Below, piece by piece: positions 18,436 to 28,457 of a DNA stretch of 64,000 nt (position 1 is the stretch's first letter; every line of letters begins with the position of its first letter). Under the pieces are notes generated by a model that made no database searches, had not been told where the DNA came from, and worked only from the letters and a program-made list of their open reading frames with translations. This DNA comes from Oscillospiraceae bacterium. GTDB taxonomy: Bacteria; Bacillota; Clostridia; Oscillospirales; Oscillospiraceae. Made by a program: the position numbers and the translations under genes. Location: assembly GCA_017406005.1 (NCBI GenBank), contig JAFQZI010000026.1:57449-121448 (forward strand), in the 5' to 3' direction.

Positions 18436-20592
18436 GTGGAAGCTCTGCGCTGTATCGTAGAACGGATTACCTATCAGAATGAAAAAAACGGCTATTCCGT
18501 CATCCGATGCCGGGCGAAGGATTACCGGGAACTCATAACCGTCGTCGGGATGATGCCGGAGGTGCATGTCGGTTCTGTTCTCTCCCTGACCGGAAAGTGG
18601 AAGTTAGATCCCAAATTCGGCAGGCAGTTTGCGGCTGAAACCGTAGAAGAAACGCTCCCGGCGACGGTCTACGGGATCGAAAAGTATCTTGGTTCCGGGC
18701 TGATCAAGGGGATCGGCCCCAAGTTTGCCAAGCGGATCGTCAGCGCCTTCGGGGAGGACACCCTCCGCATCATTGAGGAGCAGCCGGAGGAACTGCTGAA
18801 AATCAACGGGATCGGGCCGCTGCGTGTCGAGAGGATCAAAAAAAGCTGGGCGGAACAGAGAGAGATCAAAAACATCATGCTCTTTCTGCAGGGGCACGAT
18901 GTCAGCACTTCGCATGCCACAAAAATATTTAAGACATACGGAGAAAACAGCATCGCGGTTGTGCAGGAAAACCCATATCGCCTTGCGGATGATATCTGGG
19001 GCATCGGGTTTCATACGGCAGACACGATCGCCCGGAAGCTGGGGTTTGACCAGACCAGGCCGGTGCGTTTACGGAGCGGCCTTCTCTATACGATCAACAA
19101 ACTCAGTGAAGAAGGACACTGCTACGCGACAAGGGAACTGCTGTTGAAAGTAGGCTCGGCTCTTCTGGATGTAAAGGAGGAGCTGCTTTCTGCCACGCTG
19201 GATGAGATGATCCTTGCGGAAGATGTGAAAACGGAAGAGATTCCGGAAACGGGAGAGGATGCGATCTACCTGCCGCCGTTTTTCTTTTCGGAAATCGGGA
19301 CAGCCAGGCGGCTTCGTGAAATCTTTTCTGCCCCGAAGCAGCTGACGTTGAAAACCGAAGGCCTGGAAAGCCGCATCCGGCAGAAAACCAGCATGGCGTA
19401 CGATGAGACCCAGATGAAAGCGATCCGGACGGCACTGGAGAGCAAAATCCTGATTCTGACGGGCGGGCCGGGCACAGGAAAGACCTCCACCACACGCGGC
19501 ATTATCACGGCGTTCCGGGAAGCCGGAGCCAGGATTCTCCTGGCAGCGCCGACCGGGCGGGCTGCCAAGCGCCTCTCGGAAACTACCGGGATGGAAGCAA
19601 AAACGGTCCATCGTCTGCTGGAGGTGAAGCCGCCGGAAGGCTACCAGCGCAACGAGTCCAACCCGCTGGAGGGCGATGTGCTGATCGTGGACGAATGCTC
19701 CATGATAGACCTTCTCCTGATGCACAACCTGCTGAAGGCTGTCCCGGATTGCATGACGCTGATCCTTGTAGGGGACGTTGACCAGCTTCCGAGCGTCGGA
19801 GCGGGAAATGTGCTGCGCGATGTGATCGACTCCGGGTGTTTTCCCGTTGTCCGCCTTACAAAAATCTTTCGGCAGGCACAGTCAAGCCGCATCATTACCA
19901 ATGCCCACAGGATCAATAAAGGGCAGATGCCGGATCTCAGCAACGGGCGGGAGAGTGATTTCTTCTTTGTGGAACAGGAGGATGCCGAAGCTGCAGCAGG
20001 GGAGATCGTTGATCTGATCAAGACGCGCCTGCCCGCACATTACCGTGTTTCTCCAAGGGATATTCAGGTCCTGAGCCCGATGCAGAGGGGCTCCGTCGGG
20101 GCGGCGAACCTGAACCAAATGATTCAGGAAGCGGTGAACCCCGGAGAGACGGGATTCCGAAGAGGCGGTGTTCAGTTCAGAACCCGCGACAAAGTGATGC
20201 AGATCCGCAACAACTATGAGAAAGAAGTGTTTAACGGGGATATCGGGATCGTGGAATCGACCGATCCGGAAGAGCGCGAACTGACCGTCAATTTCGAGGG
20301 AAGAAGTGTATCGTATGATATTTCCGAGCTGGATGAGCTTGTCCTGGCCTATGCCGTCACGATTCATAAAAGCCAGGGGAGCGAGTATCCGATCGTGGTG
20401 ATACCGATCCTGATGTCGCATTATGTGATGCTGCAGCGCAACCTGGTTTACACGGGGGTCACAAGGGCGAAAAAGGTGCTTGTGCTGGTAGGCGCAAAGA
20501 AGGCCCTCGCGCTTGCCGTTCGAAACAGCACGGTTCGGAAACGGAACACGCTTCTCGCACTGCGGATCCGCCGCAGCTTTGAGGCGTTCTGA
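18436..20592 (+). CDS. recD2: RecD2-type ATP-dependent DNA helicase
   Basis: RecD2 is a 5'-3' superfamily 1B helicase found in organisms outside the RecBCD context and linked to DNA repair and replication-fork maintenance. The 718-residue protein has the N-terminal OB and helix-hairpin-helix parts (GIEKYLGSGLIKGIGPKFAK, ELLKINGIGPLRVERIKK), Walker A GGPGTGKTSTT near residue 343, DECSMID as Walker B, and the C-terminal UvrD-like motif with YAVTIHKSQGSEY. Length is normal. The start is a GTG with AGGGAGG 6 bases upstream. A monocistronic gene; no terminator was found before the next promoter. Confidence 0.95.
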   Translation: MEALRCIVERITYQNEKNGYSVIRCRAKDYRELITVVGMMPEVHVGSVLSLTGKWKLDPKFGRQFAAETVEETLPATVYGIEKYLGSGLIKGIGPKFAKRIVSAFGEDTLRIIEEQPEELLKINGIGPLRVERIKKSWAEQREIKNIMLFLQGHDVSTSHATKIFKTYGENSIAVVQENPYRLADDIWGIGFHTADTIARKLGFDQTRPVRLRSGLLYTINKLSEEGHCYATRELLLKVGSALLDVKEELLSATLDEMILAEDVKTEEIPETGEDAIYLPPFFFSEIGTARRLREIFSAPKQLTLKTEGLESRIRQKTSMAYDETQMKAIRTALESKILILTGGPGTGKTSTTRGIITAFREAGARILLAAPTGRAAKRLSETTGMEAKTVHRLLEVKPPEGYQRNESNPLEGDVLIVDECSMIDLLLMHNLLKAVPDCMTLILVGDVDQLPSVGAGNVLRDVIDSGCFPVVRLTKIFRQAQSSRIITNAHRINKGQMPDLSNGRESDFFFVEQEDAEAAAGEIVDLIKTRLPAHYRVSPRDIQVLSPMQRGSVGAANLNQMIQEAVNPGETGFRRGGVQFRTRDKVMQIRNNYEKEVFNGDIGIVESTDPEERELTVNFEGRSVSYDISELDELVLAYAVTIHKSQGSEYPIVVIPILMSHYVMLQRNLVYTGVTRAKKVLVLVGAKKALALAVRNSTVRKRNTLLALRIRRSFEAF

Positions 20593-20643
20593 CGCACAGC
20601 CCGAGAATCTGTTAATTTTCAAAGTAGAAATTTTACGGAACTT

Positions 20644-20679
20644 CTGCAGGATAGGTACTTGCAAAGTGCTGCAGGATAG
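20644..20679. repeat. Direct repeat at the sugar-operon promoter, candidate operator
   Basis: CTGCAGGATAG occurs at 20644-20654 and again at 20669-20679, 25 bases apart start to start. The first copy precedes the -35 box and the second lies in the spacer up to the -10 box, so a bound regulator could control the promoter. Confidence 0.6.
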
Positions 20680-20687
20680 TGTATAAT
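20659..20687 (+). promoter_or_regulatory. Promoter of the aldouronate/xylo-oligosaccharide operon
   Basis: TTGCAA (20659-20664), a 17-base spacer and an extended -10 (TG then TATAAT at 20682-20687), 60 bases before the first gene. Confidence 0.7.
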
Positions 20688-20746
20688 TAAATAAAGGAAT
20701 TTTATAAAAATTCTTTACATAATTTTTTTGAAGGAGGAAACCCCCA

Positions 20747-22417
20747 ATGAAAAGAATCCTGGCAGCTCTGTTGGTACTGATCATGCTGGCAGCTCCCGTT
20801 TTTTCTGCTCCTGCAAGGGCAGAGGCTCAGGAGCCGATCACACTCACGGTTTTCCGCGGTGACCCGGGCGATCAGCCTGCAGAAGACAACAAGATCTATC
20901 AGAAGATCGAAGACGAATTCGGCGTCAAATTCGAGTTTGAATTTCTTGCCGGCGATCTGGATGAGAAGCTCGGCATGATGATTGCCGGTGAAGACTATCC
21001 TGATCTGTTCGACGGCGGCAACAGCGCTGACCTCATTATCCAGAACGGCGCTCTGATCAACCTGCTCGACTATGTCAGCCCGGAAAAGACGCCTCGTCTC
21101 TGGGCCCATATTGAGCCGCAGCTGGCACGCATCATCGAAAAGGATGAAGACGGCAATGATGTGATGTACATCATCCCGAACTACGGCCTGGCAGACGGCG
21201 AACAGATCGTCAACCAGGTAAACGGCCCTGCCTTCTTCCTGCAGAAGCAGGTTCTCGAGTGGGGCGGATATCCCGAGATCCACACCCTGAACGAGTACTT
21301 CGACCTGATTGAGAGATTCCTCGCCGAGAATCCCACGGATGAAAATGGCACCCCGTACGTCGGCTTTGACATCCTCTGTGAAGACTGGCGCCATTTCTGC
21401 CTGATCAATCCGGTACAGCACCTGATGGGCCGCCCGAATGACGGCGAAGTCCTTGTCGACATCAGCACGGACGATTTCTATACCGAGACCTTCATTGACA
21501 AGCCCTACGCAAAGCCCTACTACCAGAAGCTGAACGAAGAGTTCCATAAGGGCCTCATCAGCAGAGACACCTTTGTTATGAACTATGACCAGTACATCGC
21601 GGCGCTCTCCAGCGGCACGGTCCTCGGCATGTTTGACCAGACCTGGGACTTCAACAATGCCACCTTCGCCCTGCAGGATGCCAACATGTACAAGAACACC
21701 TATGTTGCCCTCGGCCTTGTCTATGATCCCGAGTATGTCGACGGCAAAGAGATTGAAGAACATTATGTAAACGGCTCTCTCCCGAATCTGCGCCGCGGCT
21801 TCGGTATCTCCGTGAACTGCAAGTGCCCGGAGCGCATTGTGGCCATGTGGGAAGAGATGATGTCTGACGAGTGGCAGCTCCTCTTCAACTGGGGTGTTGA
21901 AGGCGATGACTACTATATCGAAGACGGCCGCCTGATGATGACGGAAGAGCAGTATGCCAATACGCTGAACAACAACTGGAAGCTCCATAACAGAGCCGAA
22001 GCATTCACCCAGAGCAGCCCGAAGAAGCAGGGCTACATTATGGACGGTCCTCTCGCAGGCAACTGCTGGGAGGTCGCCAACCAGCCTGAAATTGTTTTCG
22101 GCCAGATGAGCGAGTACGACAAGGAGTTCCTGAGCCATTACGGCTATCAGAAGTTTGCTGATTTCGTGAATCCGCCCATTGAGCTTGCTCCGTACGGCGA
22201 AGCCTGGCAGATCGACTATACACCGGTTGACATCGAGCATCAGGACTTCCTGGACATCCAGGACAAGGAGCTTCCGGAGCTGATCATGTGCGATCCGGCA
22301 GAATTTGATGCTAGATGGGATACCTTTGTGAAGGATATTACGCCTTCCGCTACCGCGTTCGGCGAATACATGTGGGATGCTGTCAAGGCAGAGGCTGCAA
22401 AAGTATTAGGGGATTAA
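20747..22417 (+). CDS. Extracellular sugar-binding protein of an ABC importer (LplA-like)
   Basis: A family 1-type solute-binding protein of 556 residues with a Sec signal (MKRILAALLVLIMLAAPVFS) and a mature part starting near ITLTVFRGDPGD. The length and segments such as KLGMMIAGEDYPDLFDGG match the LplA/YtcQ group, which in Paenibacillus imports aldouronates released from glucuronoxylan. It lacks the usual lipobox cysteine, so anchoring is unclear. AAGGAGG precedes the ATG. A strong stem-loop lies between it and the permease genes, probably allowing this protein to be made in excess. The substrate is inferred from the downstream enzymes. Confidence 0.92.
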   Translation: MKRILAALLVLIMLAAPVFSAPARAEAQEPITLTVFRGDPGDQPAEDNKIYQKIEDEFGVKFEFEFLAGDLDEKLGMMIAGEDYPDLFDGGNSADLIIQNGALINLLDYVSPEKTPRLWAHIEPQLARIIEKDEDGNDVMYIIPNYGLADGEQIVNQVNGPAFFLQKQVLEWGGYPEIHTLNEYFDLIERFLAENPTDENGTPYVGFDILCEDWRHFCLINPVQHLMGRPNDGEVLVDISTDDFYTETFIDKPYAKPYYQKLNEEFHKGLISRDTFVMNYDQYIAALSSGTVLGMFDQTWDFNNATFALQDANMYKNTYVALGLVYDPEYVDGKEIEEHYVNGSLPNLRRGFGISVNCKCPERIVAMWEEMMSDEWQLLFNWGVEGDDYYIEDGRLMMTEEQYANTLNNNWKLHNRAEAFTQSSPKKQGYIMDGPLAGNCWEVANQPEIVFGQMSEYDKEFLSHYGYQKFADFVNPPIELAPYGEAWQIDYTPVDIEHQDFLDIQDKELPELIMCDPAEFDARWDTFVKDITPSATAFGEYMWDAVKAEAAKVLGD

Positions 22418-22471
22418 GTCCCGACAGCTTTCAGTTCCTCTGCAAGATAACGCCTGTTTAAAACAACAGGA

Positions 22472-22505
22472 GAGAGGGGAGGATGTGTTTATCACCTCCC
22501 CTCTT
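22472..22505 (+). promoter_or_regulatory. Intercistronic stem-loop after the binding-protein gene
   Basis: GAGAGGGGAGG pairs with CCTCCCCTCT around a 12-base loop. The 3' side is pyrimidine-rich but without a true T run, so it is more likely an mRNA-stabilising or partial-termination hairpin, a common arrangement between a binding-protein gene and its permease genes. Confidence 0.6.
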
Positions 22506-22554
22506 TCCTCTTATCCCTTTACTCTATCGCTATCGTATCCTGAGGAGTATTGTT

Positions 22555-23514
22555 ATGGACGGCATAGCAAAGAAGACACAACTAAACACAAACGGCACAA
22601 GGAAGCCTGCAAGCTTCTGGCGGAAGCTGATCAAACAGTGGCAGCTGCTTCTCATGGCTCTTCCCATGCTCTTTTATGTGCTGTTGTTTAATTACGGCCC
22701 CATGTGGGGCTGGATCACCGCATTCCAGGACTACAAGCCCAAGCTGGGGATCACCGGGAGCAAATTCGTCGGGTGGAAGAACTTCCTGTGGCTCTTCAAC
22801 CGCCCCGATTTTCTGCAGAGCATCCGCAACACGCTGGGGATGAGCGTCATCAACCTGGTGCTCGGCACGGTTACCTCGATTTTGCTGGCTATCCTGCTCA
22901 ATGAGGTGCGCCACTCCGGCTTTAAGCGCGTCGTGCAGACGGTTACTTACCTGCCGCACTTTCTCAGTATGGTCATCGTCGTCGGGATGGCGCAGAATAT
23001 TTTTGCCAGCAACGGCCCGCTGAACCAGTTCCTGATGAACGTCGGCCTGATCAAGGAACCGATTTTCTTCCTCGGAGAGGGAAGCCTGTTCTGGTGGCTG
23101 GTAGGTGTGATCAATGTGTGGAAAGAGGTCGGCTGGAACACCATTATTTACATTGCAGCCATGACAGCCATCGACCCGACCCTGTATGAGGCAGCCGTAA
23201 TAGACGGCGCAGGCCGTTTCAACCGGATCCGTTACGTTACGCTTCCGGGCATCAAATCCACCTTTGTGATCCTGCTGATCATGAATATCGGGCACCTGAT
23301 GGAAGCGGGGTTTGAACTGCAGTACCTTCTCAGTTCTTCCCTTACCATCGAATGGGCGCAGACGATCGATATCTTCGTGCTGAAATACGGCATTTCGAAA
23401 CAGCAGTACGGCGTTGCCACTGCTGCCGGCATGTTCAAGAGCGTTGTGGCCATTATCCTGCTCTTCGCGGCAAACACCATTGCGAAAAAGCTGGATGAAA
23501 GCACACTGATCTGA
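22555..23514 (+). CDS. Sugar ABC importer permease, LplB-like
   Basis: The 319-residue protein has six membrane helices and the EAA-type loop EAAVIDGAGRFNRIRYVTLPGI (around residues 210-230), which contacts the ATPase. It belongs to the binding-protein-dependent transport permeases of the LplB/YtcP-like group. The ATG at 22555 with TGAGGAG upstream is preferred over earlier in-frame codons, which fall in the intercistronic hairpin. It pairs with the next gene; no ATPase gene is in the operon, so a shared ATPase (MsmX-like) elsewhere is expected. Confidence 0.93.
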   Translation: MDGIAKKTQLNTNGTRKPASFWRKLIKQWQLLLMALPMLFYVLLFNYGPMWGWITAFQDYKPKLGITGSKFVGWKNFLWLFNRPDFLQSIRNTLGMSVINLVLGTVTSILLAILLNEVRHSGFKRVVQTVTYLPHFLSMVIVVGMAQNIFASNGPLNQFLMNVGLIKEPIFFLGEGSLFWWLVGVINVWKEVGWNTIIYIAAMTAIDPTLYEAAVIDGAGRFNRIRYVTLPGIKSTFVILLIMNIGHLMEAGFELQYLLSSSLTIEWAQTIDIFVLKYGISKQQYGVATAAGMFKSVVAIILLFAANTIAKKLDESTLI

Positions 23515-23526
23515 GGAGGAACCAAA

Positions 23527-24444
23527 ATGAAAAACAGTTCTTCTGCAATAAAATCAAGGAAAATCAAACAGGACTGGGTATTCCCGCTTGTCAATACGGT
23601 TTTCCTGATCCTGCTCATGTTTATTACCCTCTATCCGGTCATCAATACGGTCGCCTATTCCTTCAATGAAGGAACCGATGCCCTGAGAGGGAATATCGGG
23701 CTCCTGCCGAGAAAATTCAGCCTTGACAGCTATAAGTCCATCCTGTCAGATGCCGCTGTTTATCGGGCAGCCTGGATCTCCGCCTCCAAAACCGTGCTGA
23801 TCACGCTGCTCAACCTGTTCTGGACGAGCATGCTGGCCTATGCGCTGTCAAGAAAAGAATTCGTCCTGCGCAAATTCATCACGGTCATCATGGTGCTGAC
23901 CATGTACATCAACGCCGGTCTGATCCCGAATTATCTCCTGATTTCCAAAACGCTGCATCTCAGCAATAAATACCTTGTGTATATTATTCCCACGATGTTC
24001 TCGTGCTTCAATATGATCGTGATACGCACCTATATTGCCGGATTGCCGGAAGCGCTGGTCGAATCGGCAAGGATCGACGGAGCGGGAGACCTGAGGATCT
24101 TCTGGCAGATCATTTTTCCGCTTTGCAAACCGGTGCTTGCCACGGTTGCGCTGTTTATCGCGGTCGGCAGCTGGAACAGCTGGTTCGACACCTATCTTTA
24201 CGTCGGCGGGAAAAAAGACCTCTATACGCTGCAGTACCTGCTCAAGATGAAGCTTGCGACGACGCAGGCCAGCGCCAATGCCGCAAAGTCGACGGCGGAA
24301 GCGATGTCGACGCTCGGGCAGACGACGCCGATCACGATCCGCTGTGCGATCACGGTCATCGCTGCGATTCCGATCATGATCGTCTATCCCTTTCTGCAGC
24401 AGTATTTCGTAAAGGGCATCGCCCTCGGAAGCGTGAAGGAATAA
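23527..24444 (+). CDS. Sugar ABC importer permease, LplC/YtcP-like
   Basis: The 305-residue partner permease has six helices and the EAA loop ESARIDGAGDLRIFWQIIFPL near residues 178-198. GAGGAGG precedes the ATG, 12 bases after the previous stop. The two permeases should form the heterodimeric channel for oligosaccharides captured by the binding protein at the start of the operon. Length and helix order match the LplC group. Confidence 0.93.
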   Translation: MKNSSSAIKSRKIKQDWVFPLVNTVFLILLMFITLYPVINTVAYSFNEGTDALRGNIGLLPRKFSLDSYKSILSDAAVYRAAWISASKTVLITLLNLFWTSMLAYALSRKEFVLRKFITVIMVLTMYINAGLIPNYLLISKTLHLSNKYLVYIIPTMFSCFNMIVIRTYIAGLPEALVESARIDGAGDLRIFWQIIFPLCKPVLATVALFIAVGSWNSWFDTYLYVGGKKDLYTLQYLLKMKLATTQASANAAKSTAEAMSTLGQTTPITIRCAITVIAAIPIMIVYPFLQQYFVKGIALGSVKE

Positions 24445-24462
24445 TCTTGTTTATATTTTTGA

Positions 24463-25566
<1,104 letters not shown>

Positions 25567-25586
25567 ATTACCCTGAGGGGGCTGTG

Positions 25587-25658
25587 ATGAAAGCGGTGTG
25601 GAAGCAGTTTCGCTTTTGTTGCAACCCCTTTCAAGAAGAAATATTGGTGAAAAAATAG
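25587..25658 (+). CDS. Possible 23-residue peptide between esterase and hydrolase genes
   Basis: An ATG after GAGGGGGCTGTG opens a 23-codon frame (MKAVWKQFRFCCNPF...). It sits in a 136-base gap within an otherwise compact operon. No similarity is recognised and it may be a gene remnant or chance. Confidence 0.2.
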   Translation: MKAVWKQFRFCCNPFQEEILVKK

Positions 25659-25702
25659 ACACTTTTGTCTGGAATGTTGATGCATTCTGTGAGGAGTTAT
25701 CG

Positions 25703-26515
25703 ATGGGTTTCTGTTTCAGCGAAGTGCTGCCGGATGTCTTTCACATAGAGGATTCCCTGGGCGTGTGCATGACCCTGCTCTGCGGGAGCCGGGAGGCTTT
25801 GCTGGTTGATACGGGGTTCGGCCTGGAGGATGTGGCTGCGTTTGCTTCCTCCCTGACAGACAGGCCGATCCGCCCGGTGCTGACGCACGGCCATTATGAT
25901 CATATCCTGGGTGCGGGATGGTTTTCGGAGGCGGCCCTGCTGGAAGAGGATCGGGAACTTGCACAGGAGCATGGAAGCGCTTTCTGGAGAAAGAGGACAC
26001 TGGAAGAAGCAGCGCGGAGGGGGTTTTATGCGGATGAGGAAGCATTTCTCTCCCGCCCGGCCCCGGTTTGGAAAAAGCTGGAAGAGGGATGGATCGACCT
26101 CGGGGGACTGTCGGTGCAGGTGATCCGCTGCCCGGGGCATACCGAAGGATCTGCCGTTTTTTACATTCCGGAGCGCGCTCTTTTGCTTACGGGGGATGAC
26201 TGGAACCCCTGCACATGGCTTTTCTTCCCGGAGGCCCTTCCAGTGCAGGTTTACCGCAGAAACATGCAGCAACTGCTGAAACTGCCTTTCCGGCATGTCC
26301 TCTGCCCGCACAGGACGGAACTGTATGAGAGGAGCATGCTGGAGGATTTTATCACGGGGCTGACGGATGATAAGCTACTCTCGGCAAAACCCGTGGACAA
26401 CGGGGCCTGGCTGGGGATTCGGACCGTCCAGGCAGAACCGGCGCCGGACCAGTGTATTATATTCGATGCGGAGAAAATGCGCCGTTACGGGCAGGAAAAC
26501 CATGAAAGAGAATAA
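25703..26515 (+). CDS. Metallo-beta-lactamase-fold hydrolase in the sugar operon
   Basis: A 270-residue MBL-fold protein with the metal motif H62-G-H64-Y-D66-H67 and later ligands in CPGHTEGSAVF and LTGDDW. The family includes thioesterases, lactonases and glyoxalase II; a lactonase or ester-cleaving role on a sugar acid would fit the locus but is inference. The ATG at 25703 is preceded by GTGAGGAG; earlier in-frame codons lack a ribosome site. Its end overlaps the GH67 gene by 14 bases, so translation of the two is linked. Confidence 0.88.
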   Translation: MGFCFSEVLPDVFHIEDSLGVCMTLLCGSREALLVDTGFGLEDVAAFASSLTDRPIRPVLTHGHYDHILGAGWFSEAALLEEDRELAQEHGSAFWRKRTLEEAARRGFYADEEAFLSRPAPVWKKLEEGWIDLGGLSVQVIRCPGHTEGSAVFYIPERALLLTGDDWNPCTWLFFPEALPVQVYRRNMQQLLKLPFRHVLCPHRTELYERSMLEDFITGLTDDKLLSAKPVDNGAWLGIRTVQAEPAPDQCIIFDAEKMRRYGQENHERE

Positions 26516-28418
26516 AATGATGATAGATCAGCCGGTCTCCTGGAGAGACTATCCCGCCTGGCTGACGGATTTTCAGGGTTCGGTCCTGGAGAGCCTTGCT
26601 ACCCCTTTGGAGATTGCCGCATTTGAAGCGGAACAGTTCACCGGAAGCGGAAGGGGAAAAGGCCCGTCCTTTTCGTTTGAGCTCGATAAATCGCTTGGGG
26701 AAAGCTATCTTCTGGAAAAGCCCGCCCCTGACAGGATCGTAGTACGCGGCGGGGAGCGGGGGATTTTATACGGAACCTATGAGGCGCTTTTTGATCTGAG
26801 CTGTGAAAGGCCGCTTCCATGCGGGCTTCAAAGCCCTGCCTGTAGCCTGCGCATGCTGGATTCCTGGGACAATACGGACGGAACCGTTGAACGCGGTTAT
26901 GCCGGGAGATCCCTCTGGTTTGAGGGGGGCGGTTTCTCTTACGATCCGGACCGGATCCGCCAGCTGGGGCGGATGCTGGCCAGCGTCGGGATCAATGTGC
27001 TTTGCATTAACAACGTGAATGTGGATGCGTCGGCCCGTTCCCTGATCGGGGATCTGCTGCCGCAGGCGGCAGAATTTGCGAATCTTCTCCGTCCTTTCGG
27101 AATACGGCTGATGCTCTCGGTTGATTTTTCCTCGCCGATGTTCCTGAAAGATCCGGATCCCGCGTCCGGCGGAAACGATGCCCTCCTCCAAAGCGCTGAC
27201 CCGCTTGACGAAGCAGTGCGCCGCTGGTGGAGGCACTGCGCGGCGCACGTCTATTGGGCGATACCCGATCTGGCGGGATTTCTGGTAAAGGCCGACAGCG
27301 AACACCGGCCGGGCCCGAACACCTACGGCAGAAGCCATGCCGAGGGGGCCAACATGCTCGCCGCGGCCCTCGCACCGTACGGCGGAAAGCTGGTCTGGAG
27401 GGCTTTCATTTACAATTGCATGCAGGACTGGCGGGACACGGATACCGACCGCCCCTGCGCGGCGTATGATGTCTACCAACCGCTGGACGGATCATTCGCA
27501 GACAATGTGATTCTTCAGATCAAGAACGGCCCCTATGATTTTCAGGTGAGGGAACCCGTCTCTCCGCTGCTGCTGGGTCTGGAAAAGACCGATACGGCGG
27601 TGGAGCTGCAGCTGACGCAGGAATACACCGGCCATCAGATCGACCTGTTTTCCATGCCGCCCCTGTGGCGGGAAATCTTTGACCGGATAGGGAAGAAGAG
27701 GATCCGCGCCGCGGCGGCGGTCAGCAATCTGGGAAGAGACGATAACTGGACAGGGCATCCGTTTGCCGCCCTGAACCTTTTTGCCTTCGGGCGATATGCA
27801 TGGGATCCGGATCAAAATCCCGAGGACGTGATCCGGCAGTGGATCCGCCTGAGCGGCTACCGGGAAGACGAGGAAAAACTGACGGATCTTCTCCTCCGCT
27901 GCAGCCGCACCTATGAGAAATACACGGCACCGCTGGGGCTCTGCTGGATGGTGAACCCCGGAGGGCATTACGGCCCCAGCCCCTGGGGATATGAATTTCA
28001 GGCATGGGGGACCTATAACCGGGCAGACCGGGACGCCGTGGGGATCGACCGGACAGCGGCGGGGACCGGCTTTCTGAAGCAGTATCCCCCTGAAGTGGCG
28101 AAGCGGTATGAGGATCCGGAGGCGTGCCCCGATGAATATCTGCTCTTTTTCCACCGGCTTCCGTATTCCTTTGTGATGCGGGACGGAAGAACGCTGATCC
28201 AGCGCATCTACGATGACCACTTTGAAGGCTTTGAAGAGGTGCTCGGGATGCAGAAGCTCCTGTCCGGGCTCCATCTTCCGGAGCGGGACCGGCAGCTTGT
28301 GAAAGAGCGGATGGAGCTGCAGGTGCGCAATGCCAGAGAGTGGCGCGATGTGACGAACACATTTTTCCATCGGCTCAGCGGCATTCCGGACCGAAACGGG
28401 CGAATGATCTATGACTGA
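26502..28418 (+). CDS. aguA: Alpha-glucuronidase, glycoside hydrolase family 67
   Basis: It removes 4-O-methyl-glucuronic acid from the non-reducing end of aldouronic acids derived from xylan. The 638-residue protein matches GH67 over its length: LVKADSEHRPGP with the likely acid Glu267, AYDVYQPLDG with Asp323, and VILQIKNGPYDFQVREP with Glu351. Asp323 and Glu351 are 28 residues apart, as are the paired carboxylates in characterised GH67 enzymes. There is no signal peptide, consistent with cytoplasmic action. The ATG at 26502 lies inside the end of the MBL gene. Confidence 0.95.
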   Translation: MKENKMMIDQPVSWRDYPAWLTDFQGSVLESLATPLEIAAFEAEQFTGSGRGKGPSFSFELDKSLGESYLLEKPAPDRIVVRGGERGILYGTYEALFDLSCERPLPCGLQSPACSLRMLDSWDNTDGTVERGYAGRSLWFEGGGFSYDPDRIRQLGRMLASVGINVLCINNVNVDASARSLIGDLLPQAAEFANLLRPFGIRLMLSVDFSSPMFLKDPDPASGGNDALLQSADPLDEAVRRWWRHCAAHVYWAIPDLAGFLVKADSEHRPGPNTYGRSHAEGANMLAAALAPYGGKLVWRAFIYNCMQDWRDTDTDRPCAAYDVYQPLDGSFADNVILQIKNGPYDFQVREPVSPLLLGLEKTDTAVELQLTQEYTGHQIDLFSMPPLWREIFDRIGKKRIRAAAAVSNLGRDDNWTGHPFAALNLFAFGRYAWDPDQNPEDVIRQWIRLSGYREDEEKLTDLLLRCSRTYEKYTAPLGLCWMVNPGGHYGPSPWGYEFQAWGTYNRADRDAVGIDRTAAGTGFLKQYPPEVAKRYEDPEACPDEYLLFFHRLPYSFVMRDGRTLIQRIYDDHFEGFEEVLGMQKLLSGLHLPERDRQLVKERMELQVRNAREWRDVTNTFFHRLSGIPDRNGRMIYD

Positions 28419-28457
28419 GAGCAAACCAGAACGAAATATATAGTAAGAGAGGTATGG

